Of a stretch of 64,000 bases of DNA, positions 15,563 through 24,597 are shown piece after piece. A program made the translations under genes and the position numbers. The stretch is from JBMNCQ01 sp049366715. Lineage in GTDB: Bacteria > Bacillota > Peptococcia > Peptococcales > BICA1-8. The stretch covers positions 62,001 through 126,000 of the forward strand of contig JBMNCQ010000057.1 in assembly GCA_049366715.1 (NCBI GenBank), read 5' to 3'. The notes beneath the pieces were generated by a model. It ran no database searches. It was given only the letters and a program-made list of their open reading frames with translations, and was not told the origin of the DNA. Each line of letters starts with the position of its first letter. Position 1 is the stretch's first letter.

Positions 15563-16220
15563 ATATCACGAAGAAAGAGAGGCCGCCTATATTTGTCGAT
15601 CTTGCAATCAGCCTATTTGTGAAGATTGTCGTTTGAATATTAACGGAGAAAATGTCTGCAAAAACTGCATTGAAGCCGGCTATAAAAAGAAAAAAGAAGG
15701 GAAGCTGGCAATCTTCTTTCATTTCCTGTGCAGCTTGGTGCCCGGCGCGGGACAAATGCAGCAAGGGGCAATGACGCGGGGGGTCCAGATTATGCTCAGC
15801 TTCTTTACTTTGGGGGTAATAGCAGTGCTTTTAAATGCCCAGGAAATTCTTTTTTTTACTGCCGTAATTTGGTTCTATAGTTTTTTTGACAGCTACCATG
15901 TCAAAAAAGCAAAAGGGATGAATGTGGAAGACTGGGATAAGGAATTTTTTAAGCCGGAATACATCCAGACATTATTGGAAAACAGGGAAAAAAAATGGAT
16001 TGCCTGGATTTTGATTTCCCTGGGGATGATTGCTCTGCTTAATACATTCATGGATATCAGTAAATATTTTTTTAATTATCATCTTATCAGACTGCTGCAG
16101 GGAAGTATTTTGCCCGTTATTGCCATAATCGCGGGTTGGAACATCCTGAAAAAGTCTAAAAAGATCGAAGATAAAGGGATAGAAGAAGAAATTACCGGTG
16201 ACGAGAGGGCTGAAGGATAA
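15552..16220 (+). CDS. B-box zinc-finger membrane protein
   Basis: From ATG 15552 the protein has 222 residues. The N-terminus is a B-box-type zinc finger, CKYHEEREAAYICRSCNQPICEDC, continuing through CKNC (residues 3-40). The remainder has several transmembrane segments, including HFLCSLVPGAGQMQQG, a motif seen in TM2-like proteins. The frame is open upstream, but an AAAGGGGGT SD sits just before 15552. It overlaps the anti-sigma gene and probably belongs to the same operon. Its function is unknown; a role in envelope stress is suggested only by position. Confidence 0.75.
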   Translation: MKCKYHEEREAAYICRSCNQPICEDCRLNINGENVCKNCIEAGYKKKKEGKLAIFFHFLCSLVPGAGQMQQGAMTRGVQIMLSFFTLGVIAVLLNAQEILFFTAVIWFYSFFDSYHVKKAKGMNVEDWDKEFFKPEYIQTLLENREKKWIAWILISLGMIALLNTFMDISKYFFNYHLIRLLQGSILPVIAIIAGWNILKKSKKIEDKGIEEEITGDERAEG

Positions 16221-16399
16221 TTTAAGTTTGGTAAAATGTCTAAGAAAAATAGTACGCAAAACGGACCTGGGGGGAATCCTTTTTCTTACCGGAAACTGAA
16301 AAATACTCTGCCATTTGTTGTGTCTTTTTTTAAGAGTACTTAATATTATAATTTATAAGGGCTTTTATTGCCAAATCGTATTTTTCAGGAGGTATAATC

Positions 16400-16642
16400 A
16401 TGTCCGATATAAAAACGCTGGAGAACAGATTAGCTGATGTAATGGTTGAAATCCAAGGCATAATCGACGATGTAGCAGAATTAAGAAAAGGCTCCCCCCA
16501 AAGTAAAGAGGAGACAGCCAAGATACTGGAAAACTTTTTTACGGAGCTTTATCAGTATTTTAAAACAGTCAGTAAGGATTCCGGCGATAATTTACTACAG
16601 GGTATCTCTTTTTTAAAAATCAAGCTGATGAGTGGTCTATAA
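16400..16642 (+). CDS. Small acidic hypothetical protein
   Basis: This 80-residue protein has a clear AGGAGGT SD 7 nt before its ATG. It is mostly helical and charged, with a heptad-like N-terminal half (LENRLADVMVEIQGIIDDVAEL). No transmembrane segment or known motif is seen. It follows the ECF/anti-sigma/B-box group by 180 nt and may be independent. I do not recognise it. Confidence 0.55.
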   Translation: MSDIKTLENRLADVMVEIQGIIDDVAELRKGSPQSKEETAKILENFFTELYQYFKTVSKDSGDNLLQGISFLKIKLMSGL

Positions 16643-17186
16643 GAAAATGCACCTTTTTTAAGATGGTTGTTTCCGGTATTATCTTTGATTGTCACTCTCA
16701 AGGATAATGTTCGGGCAATCATTTTTTTGTGGGGCAGGAATTCATATTATTTTTAATCGTTATGAGTTTTGTTCTTTTTCTGCCCCGTACTCTCCGGTGG
16801 GGCTTAGCTATTTGCAATGCGGAATCAGCGGTATTTGGGGAGGGACAGGCTTTACGGTTTGTAGTACGAAACATTTTATCCGGTACGAAAGATGGATCTT
16901 TCGCAATACGGGGATAGATAAAAGATTTAAAGTAAGGTCGTATCGTTAGAGTAATTACAGCCCCCAAAAATATGAAACCAAGAGCATGAAGAGGAGTCTG
17001 TTTGCCGGGCCTTTTGATTATGGTCTGCAGATAAATCACCGCCTTTTTATTAATTTCTGTAAAGAAGAGTTAAATAATTCTACCAGTTAAAGGAAAAGCT
17101 ATCATTAATAAGATCAATAAAATTTGTCTAACCGGTAATTTTTCGTTAAGATTATAATATCTCGAAAAGTGGAGGAGCAATTGGCA
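16643..17186. other. Gap upstream of trmK with only doubtful frames
   Basis: Two overlapping frames exist: plus 16729-16917 with a hydrophobic start, and minus 16719-17039 with one hydrophobic segment. Neither has a well-spaced SD or recognisable content, so I do not call either. The last 100 nt before trmK are AT-rich and probably hold its promoter. Confidence 0.5.
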
Positions 17187-17894
17187 ATGATTCGTTTATC
17201 AAAAAGATTAGCGGTGATCGCTCATTATGTACCGCTGGGTACGGTGGTAGCAGATATTGGGACAGACCATGCCCTGCTGCCTAGTTTCCTGGTTCAGGAG
17301 AAAATATCTCCTGCGGCGGTTGCCATTGATGTCCATGAGGGGCCTTTAGAAGCCGCCCGTAAACAAGTACGGGCCCTGCTGCTGGCTGATAAGATATCTG
17401 TAAGGCTTGGTGACGGATTAGAACCGTTAGGTGAAAATGAAATACAAACTGTAGTCATTGCAGGTATGGGCGGAAGCACCATTGTTAAAATTTTAAATAA
17501 GAGCCCGGACATCTTAAAAGGGCTGCAACGCTTGATTTTGCAGCCTAATATTGCTGCGGAGTCTCTTCGATCCTGGGCGCTGGATAACAATTGGCAAATA
17601 GTAGATGAGGAATTGGTCTATGAGGATGGCCGTTATTATGAGATAATTATTTTAGAACCGGGCAAGATGACTCTTGAAGATGATATTTTTCTTTTTCTGG
17701 GAGAAAAATTATTGGATAAGTTTCATCCGCTTTTAATCGATTACTTGAAAAATCAAAAAAGAGTGGAGCAGGAAATCTTGCACCAGCTAGAGAAAAGTAA
17801 CAGTAAAGATGCGCAGGAAAAAGCTAATGATATTTTGAGAAAATGGATAAAGGTGGAGCAGGTGATAAAATGGCGATTAAATGTGGTGATATAA
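17187..17894 (+). CDS. trmK: tRNA (adenine(22)-N1)-methyltransferase
   Basis: From ATG 17187 the protein has 235 residues. It begins with the typical IRLSKRLAVIAHYVPLG and then the SAM-binding VADIGTDHALLP motif (about residues 22-35). A conserved VIAGMGGSTIVKIL lies near residue 95. TrmK methylates N1 of A22 in tRNA using SAM. GTG 17169 is in frame, but it is part of the GGAGGAG SD. The downstream Nif3-family gene overlaps its end by 25 nt; trmK-nif3 adjacency after rpoD is standard in Firmicutes. Confidence 0.92.
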   Translation: MIRLSKRLAVIAHYVPLGTVVADIGTDHALLPSFLVQEKISPAAVAIDVHEGPLEAARKQVRALLLADKISVRLGDGLEPLGENEIQTVVIAGMGGSTIVKILNKSPDILKGLQRLILQPNIAAESLRSWALDNNWQIVDEELVYEDGRYYEIIILEPGKMTLEDDIFLFLGEKLLDKFHPLLIDYLKNQKRVEQEILHQLEKSNSKDAQEKANDILRKWIKVEQVIKWRLNVVI

Positions 17895-18985
17895 TAAAAG
17901 TATTGGAAACACTGGCCCATCCTAAACACGGGGAGCACTGGGATAAGATCGGACTACAGGTTGGTGATGCAGCTGCGGAAATTAACAGGGTTATGGTCAC
18001 CCTGGACGTTACACTACCTGTTATCGAAGAAGCGGTGCAAAAGAAGGTCGATTTGCTGGTTGTTCACCATACGCCTTTATTTAACCCATTAGGAGAAATC
18101 AGGTGGGATAAACCACTGGGTAAAATAGTCCGGGCACTCATTAAAGCAGATCTGAGTCTTTATTGTGCCCATACTAATCTGGATTCTGCTAAAGGTGGAG
18201 TAAGTGATGTTCTAGCCCAAAAAGCAGGCTTGCAGGACGTGCGGATTTTACTGCCTAACTGGCAGCAAAAATACTATAAATTAGTTGTATTTGTTCCCGG
18301 AGGTTATGAAGATCAGGTCCGCTCGGCACTGGGCAGGGCAGGAGCAGGGTTCATCGGTAATTACTCAGACTGTACTTTCCAGCTTGCGGGTTTGGGAACT
18401 TTTCGCCCTCGCGAAGGAACCCGTCCCTTTATCGGTGAAAAAGACCGGCTGGAAAAGGTGGAAGAATTCCGGATAGAAACCATTGTTCCGGAAGAAAAGC
18501 TTCAGGATGTTTTAGAGGTAATGGTAGAATCCCATCCTTATGAGGAAGTAGCCTATGATGTTTATCCCTTAGCCAATCAAGGGCCAAGTACTGGTTTAGG
18601 GAGGATTGGCGAACTGGTTAAAGAAATTAGTCTGCAGGATTTAATGGATAATTTAAGTGCTGAGTTGAAAATTGATTATTTACGCTATGTAGGTGATATT
18701 AACAGCAGTGTGAAAAAGGTTGCTCTTTGTGGAGGCAGTGGAGCAAGCCTGATAAAGTATGCTGTAAAACAGGGGGCAGATGTTTTCGTCACCGGTGACA
18801 TAAAGTATCATGAAGCACAGGAAGCGGAAAGTTTGGGATTAGCGTTAATCGATGCCGGTCATTTTGCAACGGAAAATCCTGTAGTTGAGGTAGTAGCCCA
18901 ATATTTACGGGAAGCTTTCGGTGCTGAGATTAATGTTGTCGTGTCGGAAATGAATACAAATCCATTTGAATTTTATAAAAGATAG
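17870..18985 (+). CDS. Nif3-like dinuclear metal centre protein (YqfO-type)
   Basis: This 371-residue protein belongs to the Nif3/YqfO family. It carries metal-binding motifs VVHHTPLFNP (near residue 65) and YCAHTNLDSAKGG (about 100), and a C-terminal DVFVTGDIKYHEAQ followed by DAGHFATE. The extra central domain of YqfO-type members (about residues 130-235) is present, explaining the length. The role is still unclear; proposals include GTP cyclohydrolase-like metal chemistry. ATG 17870 follows a GGAGCAGGTGAT SD inside trmK, so the two genes are coupled. Confidence 0.92.
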   Translation: MAIKCGDIIKVLETLAHPKHGEHWDKIGLQVGDAAAEINRVMVTLDVTLPVIEEAVQKKVDLLVVHHTPLFNPLGEIRWDKPLGKIVRALIKADLSLYCAHTNLDSAKGGVSDVLAQKAGLQDVRILLPNWQQKYYKLVVFVPGGYEDQVRSALGRAGAGFIGNYSDCTFQLAGLGTFRPREGTRPFIGEKDRLEKVEEFRIETIVPEEKLQDVLEVMVESHPYEEVAYDVYPLANQGPSTGLGRIGELVKEISLQDLMDNLSAELKIDYLRYVGDINSSVKKVALCGGSGASLIKYAVKQGADVFVTGDIKYHEAQEAESLGLALIDAGHFATENPVVEVVAQYLREAFGAEINVVVSEMNTNPFEFYKR

Positions 18986-19012
18986 AACACGTAAGAGTGC
19001 TCTATCTTTTTT
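18981..19012 (+). terminator. Terminator after Nif3-family gene
   Basis: GATAGAACAC (18981-18990, including the stop codon) pairs with GTGCTCTATC (18998-19007 region) and a T-run follows. Confidence 0.75.
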
Positions 19013-19112
19013 ATTTACCACTTGCTTTAATATTGGCGGCTTATAAACCAGTTTGATTTTTTAACTGTTACCGGTCACTGATTACCAGTACTAAATACGG
19101 GGAGGTATGATC

Positions 19113-19835
19113 ATGCATAAACTTAAAAGTTTATGGGAACTACAAGAAGTAGACAAAGCTCTGGTGCAAATTTCCAGAGAAATCACGCAAAAGGAATTAG
19201 TATTACATTTAAAAGGGATGCAGACTAAGATTAAGGAGTTAGAAGATATCATCAGCAAAGAAAAAGTAGAAATTAAGGAATCGGAAGGTAAAGCCAAAAG
19301 AATTGAGAAAGAAATAGCAGATTTGGAATTTAAAAAGAAAGAACAAGAAAGCAAGCTGTATAGCGGAGAAACGAATGTTCCTAAAGAACTGGAAGGGATG
19401 AAAGAAAAAATTGATATAATTGCTACCGGCATAAGTGAACTGGAAGAAACGATTCTGGTTTATATGGACCAGGTAGAGGATAAAACCCAAACATTAAACC
19501 AGTCGTCGGGAATGTTGGAAGAATTAAAGAAAAAATATGCGAAAGGAGTAAGATTATATCAGCAAAAGAAAAAAAATATGGAATTGAAAAAAGAGGATGC
19601 TTTGGAAAAACAGGCTCAATTACAAAGTTTGCTGGATAAGAACCTGTTAACAAACTATCAAAAAATCCAAAAACTCTATAAAAATAACGGGATTGCCAGA
19701 ATTGAAAACGGGATGTGTTCCGGTTGCAGGATAGAAATACCAATTATGCATTTGAAAAATATTAAAGAAGGCAATACTATATTTACCTGTGAACAATGCG
19801 GCAGAATTATTATCGACTGGGATGAAAGTATTTAA
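19113..19835 (+). CDS. Zinc-ribbon coiled-coil protein (DUF164/C4-type)
   Basis: This 240-residue protein is a long coiled coil (about residues 5-190, rich in Lys/Glu heptads) ending in a C4 zinc ribbon: CSGCRIEIP, then CEQCGRIIIDW. This fits the C4-type zinc ribbon family found near rnpB in many Firmicutes; a nucleic-acid-binding role is presumed. The ATG at 19113 lies 7 nt behind GGGGAGG, whereas ATG 19107 is too close. rnpB starts about 90 nt downstream. Confidence 0.85.
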   Translation: MHKLKSLWELQEVDKALVQISREITQKELVLHLKGMQTKIKELEDIISKEKVEIKESEGKAKRIEKEIADLEFKKKEQESKLYSGETNVPKELEGMKEKIDIIATGISELEETILVYMDQVEDKTQTLNQSSGMLEELKKKYAKGVRLYQQKKKNMELKKEDALEKQAQLQSLLDKNLLTNYQKIQKLYKNNGIARIENGMCSGCRIEIPIMHLKNIKEGNTIFTCEQCGRIIIDWDESI

Positions 19836-19926
19836 ATTTAAGGGGTGGGTGTAATCTCCATAAGTTTCCGGTTGTAATTGTTATCATCCCATGATATACT
19901 GTATTTCCGGTTCAAAAATAGAATAT

Positions 19927-20420
19927 GCAGTTGAGTAAACCAGATGATCGCGGACTTAAGCCGCAAGGCTTTTGTCTGAGGAAAGTCCGGGCTCCACAGG
20001 GCAGGGTGCTGGCTAACGGCCAGTGAGGGTAACCTCAAGGAAAGTGCCACAGAAAAAAACCGCCGTCTGGAGGTTGGATGTTAGAGATTAGAGGTTGGGG
20101 GAAAACATGATTAAGAGTTATAAAGACTTGGAAGTATATCAAGTATCTTATAACTTAGTACTTAGTCTTGGAGATAATTCCAACATCTAACTTCTAGCAT
20201 CTGACTTCCAGAAGGTAAGGATGCAACGGTGCGGTAAGAGCGCACCAGCAGCTAGGCGACTAGCTGGCTAGGTAAACCCCACCTGGAGCAAGACCTGATA
20301 GGGGGACATATGGGGTAGCCCGTCCCGTCCCCGGGTAGGTCGCACGAGGTGTCAGGTAACTGATATCCCAGATAGATGATCATCCTACGACAGAACCCGG
20401 CTTATGGTTTAGTCGACTGC
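19927..20420 (+). ncRNA. rnpB: RNase P RNA (type A) with enlarged P12
   Basis: The universal core words are present: GAGGAAAGTCCGGGCTCC (CR I), ACAGAAA, GGTAAGAGCGCACCAGCAG and ACAGAACCCGGCTTA (CR V). The ends pair as P1 (GCAGTTGAGTAAACCA with TGGTTTAGTCGACTGC). The RNA forms the catalytic part of RNase P for tRNA 5' processing. Normal length is about 350-400 nt; this one is about 490 because the region of helix P12 carries a 140-nt insertion (20072-20215). Confidence 0.95.
20072..20215 (+). repeat. Insertion in RNase P RNA helix P12 with S23-like gene remnant
   Basis: The two arms (about 33 nt each, from CTGGAGGTTGGATGTTAGAG and its near-complement ending CTGACTTCCAG) pair as a long imperfect stem extending P12. 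Mismatches are mostly transitions that keep G-U pairing. Between them an ATG at 20107 opens a 27-codon frame reading MIKSYKDLEVYQVSYNLVLS..., the typical start of four-helix-bundle (S23/IVP) proteins encoded in 23S rRNA intervening sequences. The rest of such a gene is missing. Confidence 0.7.
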
Positions 20421-20430
20421 TTAGTATGCA

Positions 20431-20473
20431 AGACATTGAATATTTATGCAAATATTCAATGTCTTTTTCTTAT
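20431..20473 (+). terminator. Terminator of rnpB
   Basis: A perfect 15-bp stem (AGACATTGAATATTT with its complement, loop ATGC, 20431-20464) is followed by TTTTCTT. It lies 10 nt after the P1 3' strand. Confidence 0.92.
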
Positions 20474-20950
20474 GCGTAGCTTTAGAAAATACTAGGTATA
20501 GTTATTTTTTGGAGGTTATATATTATTAGATCATATACATTATTTTCAAGTATTTTTCAATTGTAATGAGAGTTGACATGCTAGGAAGTACCCAACTCCA
20601 GAGTCTAACAGGAAATGGGGTAATGTCGTTGATGCCTCAAAACATGTCAACGGAGGCTCATTGTCAAGAGGACCGTGGAATAAATGCGGTAAATCAAGTG
20701 CTTCAATACACAATAAATATACTAAAAACACAAGTTGCAAGGAAAGATGATAATTTGCCCACGTTTACTTGACACAAACAAGCAAACGTCTATATTTGAC
20801 TTTGGTAATGTTTAATGTGAAGTTTAAAAAACTAAAACGAGGATTCAAGAAAATTTTTTATTAGTATTGGCAGGAAATAAAATATAAATGCAGAATAGAT
20901 TCTATAGAATATAGAATCTATTCTGTTTGAACATTTTGAAAGGAGATATT
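20474..20950. other. Gap between rnpB and first GntR regulator
   Basis: This marks the change from housekeeping DNA to AT-rich accessory DNA. A 68-codon frame at 20566-20772 has no SD or known relatives. The palindrome at 20892-20924 is the only clear signal. Confidence 0.5.
20892..20924. promoter_or_regulatory. Perfect palindrome, candidate GntR operator
   Basis: AGAATAGATTCTATA (20892-20906), a 3-nt centre GAA and its exact inverse TATAGAATCTATTCT (20910-20924) lie 26 nt before the regulator start. The position suits an autoregulatory operator of the GntR protein. No T-run follows, so a terminator is unlikely. Confidence 0.6.
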
Positions 20951-21727
20951 ATGAGCGAATCTATGGCAAATTCAATGGGTATTGGAAAAAAAACTTTGAC
21001 TAATCGGGTTTATGAATTTATTAAACAAGGAATCATGTATCAAGAATTTGCACAATTTAATTTAGGAAAAAGGTTAAATGAAACGGAAATTGCTACATTA
21101 TTAGGTGTTAGCCCAACTCCAATTAGGGAAGCTTTAAATATGTTAAAAAGCGAAGGACTTGTTGTAGGAAATTCTTATCAAGGTTCATTTGTAATTGATT
21201 TTTCATTGGAAGATATTAATAATATTTTTGATATTAGAGAGTTGCTTGAATTGGAGGTTATTAGAAAAGCATTTTCTAATCTTAAGCAAGAAGATATTAA
21301 TAGGTTAGAACAAATATTAAGTCAGTATGAAAATGCATATCAAAATATGGATTTGAAAATGATTTCTGAATATAATAATTCTTTCCATGGTTATCTAATG
21401 GAGAAAACAGGGAACAAATGGCTTAAGAATATATTAGAGAGTATTAGAGAATTTTTGATACTAGCTAGGGCTCCCTTAATGAAAAAAAGAAAAGAAAATA
21501 AAGAATTCGATAAAAAAGAAGCTGTATTTGAACATAAAGAGATTTTGTTGGCTTTAAAACAAAAAGATTTACAAAAGGCTGAGTCGGTAATGAAAGGACA
21601 TATTAATAGAATGAGAATAGAAATGTGCAGTTTTTTAGAAAGCAAACAAAAGAATCTTTTATTAAGAAAGGAGGAAACGATTGACGAACTTATAATAGGA
21701 GATGTGGATAAAAAATTGTTTTTATAA
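20951..21727 (+). CDS. GntR family (FCD-type) transcriptional regulator
   Basis: This 258-residue protein has an N-terminal winged helix (about residues 12-80, including LNETEIATLLGVSPTPIREALNMLKSEGLV). A C-terminal all-helical FCD ligand-binding domain follows (about 95-230). Members sense organic acids and usually repress nearby catabolic operons. ATG 20951 follows AAAGGAG; the TTG at 20927 is less likely. It is a close paralogue of the regulator at 43477-44181; long blocks such as APLMKKRKE are identical. A perfect palindrome lies upstream. The genes downstream are a decayed TctC and the SuyAB-like pair. Confidence 0.88.
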   Translation: MSESMANSMGIGKKTLTNRVYEFIKQGIMYQEFAQFNLGKRLNETEIATLLGVSPTPIREALNMLKSEGLVVGNSYQGSFVIDFSLEDINNIFDIRELLELEVIRKAFSNLKQEDINRLEQILSQYENAYQNMDLKMISEYNNSFHGYLMEKTGNKWLKNILESIREFLILARAPLMKKRKENKEFDKKEAVFEHKEILLALKQKDLQKAESVMKGHINRMRIEMCSFLESKQKNLLLRKEETIDELIIGDVDKKLFL

Positions 21728-21882
21728 GTTTTTGAGATTCTAGCTACAAAAAACCGACTACCTTTTCTAAAACTAGTAAATTATATACTTCCTAGAAAAA
21801 CAACAGCAAATTTGTACATTATAATCAGCTAAGTTTAAACAAATCAGCATTAAAATTTCTAAAATTTTTAATTTCAGGAGGA

Positions 21883-22787
21883 ATGTTTATAAAAAATAAG
21901 GTTTCTTTAGCTATCTTTGTTATTTTCATAATGGCTCTAATTGTTGGGTGCGGTACGCGGAAAAGAAGCAAGATGCAAATCAATCAGCCTGAAGCTAATA
22001 AAGAACCTCTTCAACCGGTTTCCACATTCCCCCCGAAAAGCTAATTTATTTACAATTCCGCTGACAGCTGGTTCTGGTGGAGATGTACATACTAGAAAGC
22101 TTGGTACTATTGCAAAAAAATATTTAGGGCAGCCGATAATATTTGAAAATAAACCGGGTGGTGGAATTGCTACCGGTACAATTACCTTTAAGCAGCCTGC
22201 TGATGGTTATGCTATTGTAGAAGCTTCCCCAAGTATTATTAATCTAATGATTGAGGATAATCCACCATTTAAAAAGGAAGATATTCAGCCAATTATAATT
22301 TTTTATGGTTAGGGGAGAAAGCCCTTTTAAAACGCTAGAAAATTTCATTAAATATGCCAATGAAAATCCTGGTAAGTTAAAATTAGCTGGTCCTGATAGT
22401 AAAACTTTTCATAATACTATAACAGACATCTTTGCAAAAGAAACTGGGATAGAGTTTACTTGGATACCATATGAGGCAGGTAATGATGCAGTTCTAGCAT
22501 TAATGGGTAGTAACGTTGAGCTGTACCTACTACGTCAACAAATGTTGCTGCTCAAATTAAGGCAGGGGAAATTAAAGTATTAGCAGTTAGTGGGAACGGC
22601 AGAGATCTTTGGTGTTTCGGAAGTTCCTACATATAAAGGAAAAGTCTATGAGGGTTTCCTTATTTTATGGCGCACCATCATTGGACCTGAGGGAATACCT
22701 AGAGATGTAGTTAAAGTACTCGAAGAAGCATCTCTTAAGGCATTAAGGGATCCTGAATATGTTAAATGGAACGAGGAACGGGGATAA
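21883..22787 (+). pseudogene. Decayed TctC-type solute-binding lipoprotein gene
   Basis: An SD-led ATG at 21883 encodes a lipoprotein signal peptide (MFIKNKVSLAIFVIF..., lipobox IVGC). A frame change near 22040 leads into the TctC core (AGSGGDVHTRKLG, then ENKPGGGIATGTI), another change near 22310 to SPFKTLENFIKYANENPGKL, and one near 22560 to the C-terminal part ending DPEYVKWNEERG. At least three frameshifts break it. Intact TctC genes of the tripartite tricarboxylate transporter family lie at 30882 and 49779. The decay removes the binding protein next to the first GntR gene. Confidence 0.85.
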
Positions 22788-23145
22788 GTAGATATTTCTA
22801 AAAAGTGAAATGAGTTTGCAGAAGGAATTAACAGACTATTAAAAACCTTCCGATAGTTTAATGGTGGGGTGGAAATGTGAAAATAAACTTTGGTGTAGGT
22901 AATTATTAATATTACTAATTGTAACGTCTTTTAGTATGGTGATGTTTATGCTTTTTTTAGGCAACCATACGGGGTTACCTGCCTGCCGGCTAGCCCAGAA
23001 TATTAATATTTTTTTAATCGCCGTAGTAATTATTACACTAATAAGATCTATAAAAAGATTTGTTAATCTTAAGTTTTATATCTATATGTTATTCCTTGTA
23101 CCGTGAAGTGCAAGATAGAACAATTAAAAAGGAGGCAGTAAAAGC
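22788..23145. other. Remnant hydrophobic frame before SuyA-like gene
   Basis: Between 22905 and 23106 an open frame without a proper start encodes two hydrophobic stretches (LLIVTSFSMVMFMLFLG and NIFLIAVVIITLIR). It may be the remains of a TctB or other small membrane protein from the decayed transporter; I cannot identify it. An AAAAGGAGG SD closes the gap. Confidence 0.4.
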
Positions 23146-23415
23146 TTGAAAACACTAATTCTAATTGATGAGAAAGATAATGTTGCTACTGTACTGGTAG
23201 ATTTGGCTGAAGGCAGTGAAATAAAGATTGAAAATTATAATATTATTTTAAAGGAGAATATTCCTTTTGGACACAAAGTAGCTTTGAAGGATATTGAGGT
23301 TAATGAAAAAGTATTTAAGTATGGTGAACCTATCGGTAGTGCTATTAAAACAATACAGGCAGGTAGTTGGGTACATGAACATAACTTTGAAAGTATAAGG
23401 GGGTTAGGCAGATGA
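23146..23415 (+). CDS. UxaA/SuyA-type SAF-domain lyase small subunit
   Basis: This 89-residue protein is a SAF domain, as in the N-terminal part of altronate/galactarate dehydratases and as the separate small subunit SuyA of (2R)-sulfolactate sulfo-lyase. Visible family marks are IPFGHKVALKDIEVNEKVFKYGEPIG and a C-terminal GSWVHEHNFES with His residues. The start is TTG 23146 behind AAAAAGGAGG. The stop overlaps the next start by 4 nt, so the two subunits are translationally coupled. Sulfolactate is suggested by ComA/ComB and Ldh2-type remnants nearby; sugar acids remain an alternative. Confidence 0.8.
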   Translation: MKTLILIDEKDNVATVLVDLAEGSEIKIENYNIILKENIPFGHKVALKDIEVNEKVFKYGEPIGSAIKTIQAGSWVHEHNFESIRGLGR

Positions 23416-24572
23416 ATAATTATAGTTTCTGGGGTTATCCCCGACCTGATGGTAGTTTTGGCGTCCGCAATCATGTTGCAATAATAAGTGCCTCGGATAA
23501 TAGTAACTTTGTCGCAAGGAGAATAGAATCGTTGATTAAAAGAACGGTCTCTATTTGTCCTAGTTTTGGTAGAGGTGAGGTTGGAGAAGACTTGGCTCAA
23601 CATGTAAGAACTTTAAGTGGAATGGGGATTAACCCCAATGTTCATTCAGTAATTGTAACTGCGTTGGAGCCTGTTATAGCTTCTAAAGTAGCCAACGAAA
23701 TTGCTAAATCAGGAAAAAGAGTAGAAGTTGTAACTCTCGATGATGATGGAGGATCAATCGGTGCCACAGATAAAGGTGTAAAGTTAGCAAGACAAATGGT
23801 TATTGAAGCTTCATGTGTGGAAAGAGAAAAGGTAAGTCTTGATAATTTGATTCTTGGTGTAGAATGTGGTGGTTCTGATACAACCTCTGGTGTAATCTCT
23901 AATCCAGTAACAGGGTTAGTTTCTGATAAACTTGTAGATGCAGGTGGAACTGTTATTTTATCAGAAACTGTAGAATGGATGGGTGCTGAACATTTTCTTG
24001 CAAAAAGAGCAGTTAATGAGGAAGTAGCAGAAGAGATTTTTAATGCTGTTAAATGGTATGAGGACTATATAAAAAGTATTGGTATAGATCTAATTGGGAC
24101 CAACCCCTCTCCTGACAATAGAAAAGGTGGATTAACAACTATAGAAGAAAAAGCTTTAGGTGCTATTAAAAAAGGTGGGAGCAGGCCTGTCCAGGGTATA
24201 TACAAATATGCAGTTCGGCCAGACAAAAAGGGTTTGGTATTAATGGATGCTCCACCTCCAGGTGTTGAAAATATTACTGGTTTAGCTGGTGCTGGGTGTC
24301 AATTAATTATTTTTTCAACTGGTAAAGGAAATGCAATTGGAAATCCACTAGTTCCTACTATTAAAGTAACGGGCAATCCCAGAACAATAGCGAGAATTCC
24401 TGATAATATAGATGTAGATTTAAGTGACGTTTTTTCAAAAGGGATGAGCTTAAAAGATAGCGGTGATTTATTATTTGGAGAAATGATTAGTTATGCTAAT
24501 GGTAAACTTACTACTGCGGAAGTATTAGGTGACTTCGAGATAGCTGTAACCCGAATAGGATATACTGTCTAG
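23412..24572 (+). CDS. UxaA/SuyB-type lyase large subunit
   Basis: This 386-residue protein is the catalytic UxaA-family domain. It has the N-terminal GYPRPDGSFGVRNHV, a GRGEVGEDLAQHVRTLSGMG block, LGVECGGSDTTSGVISNPV (about residue 150) and IFSTGKGNAIGNPLVPTIKV (about 300). Family members eliminate water from altronate or galactarate, or sulfite from 3-sulfolactate (SuyB, giving pyruvate and sulfite). The split small/large arrangement and the ComC-type (Ldh2) remnants directly downstream favour the sulfolactate reading. No residue visible to me distinguishes the substrates. A decayed second copy lies at 55241-55990. Confidence 0.8.
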   Translation: MNNYSFWGYPRPDGSFGVRNHVAIISASDNSNFVARRIESLIKRTVSICPSFGRGEVGEDLAQHVRTLSGMGINPNVHSVIVTALEPVIASKVANEIAKSGKRVEVVTLDDDGGSIGATDKGVKLARQMVIEASCVEREKVSLDNLILGVECGGSDTTSGVISNPVTGLVSDKLVDAGGTVILSETVEWMGAEHFLAKRAVNEEVAEEIFNAVKWYEDYIKSIGIDLIGTNPSPDNRKGGLTTIEEKALGAIKKGGSRPVQGIYKYAVRPDKKGLVLMDAPPPGVENITGLAGAGCQLIIFSTGKGNAIGNPLVPTIKVTGNPRTIARIPDNIDVDLSDVFSKGMSLKDSGDLLFGEMISYANGKLTTAEVLGDFEIAVTRIGYTV

Positions 24573-24597
24573 TATATCATTGGAGGGGGATTATTAA

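Noticed and set aside
16719..17039. Minus-strand and overlapping plus-strand (16729-16917) small membrane proteins
   Set aside because: They overlap each other, lack well-spaced SD sequences and have no recognisable content.
20566..20772. 68-codon open frame after rnpB
   Set aside because: No SD, no known motif and unremarkable composition; coding is not supported.
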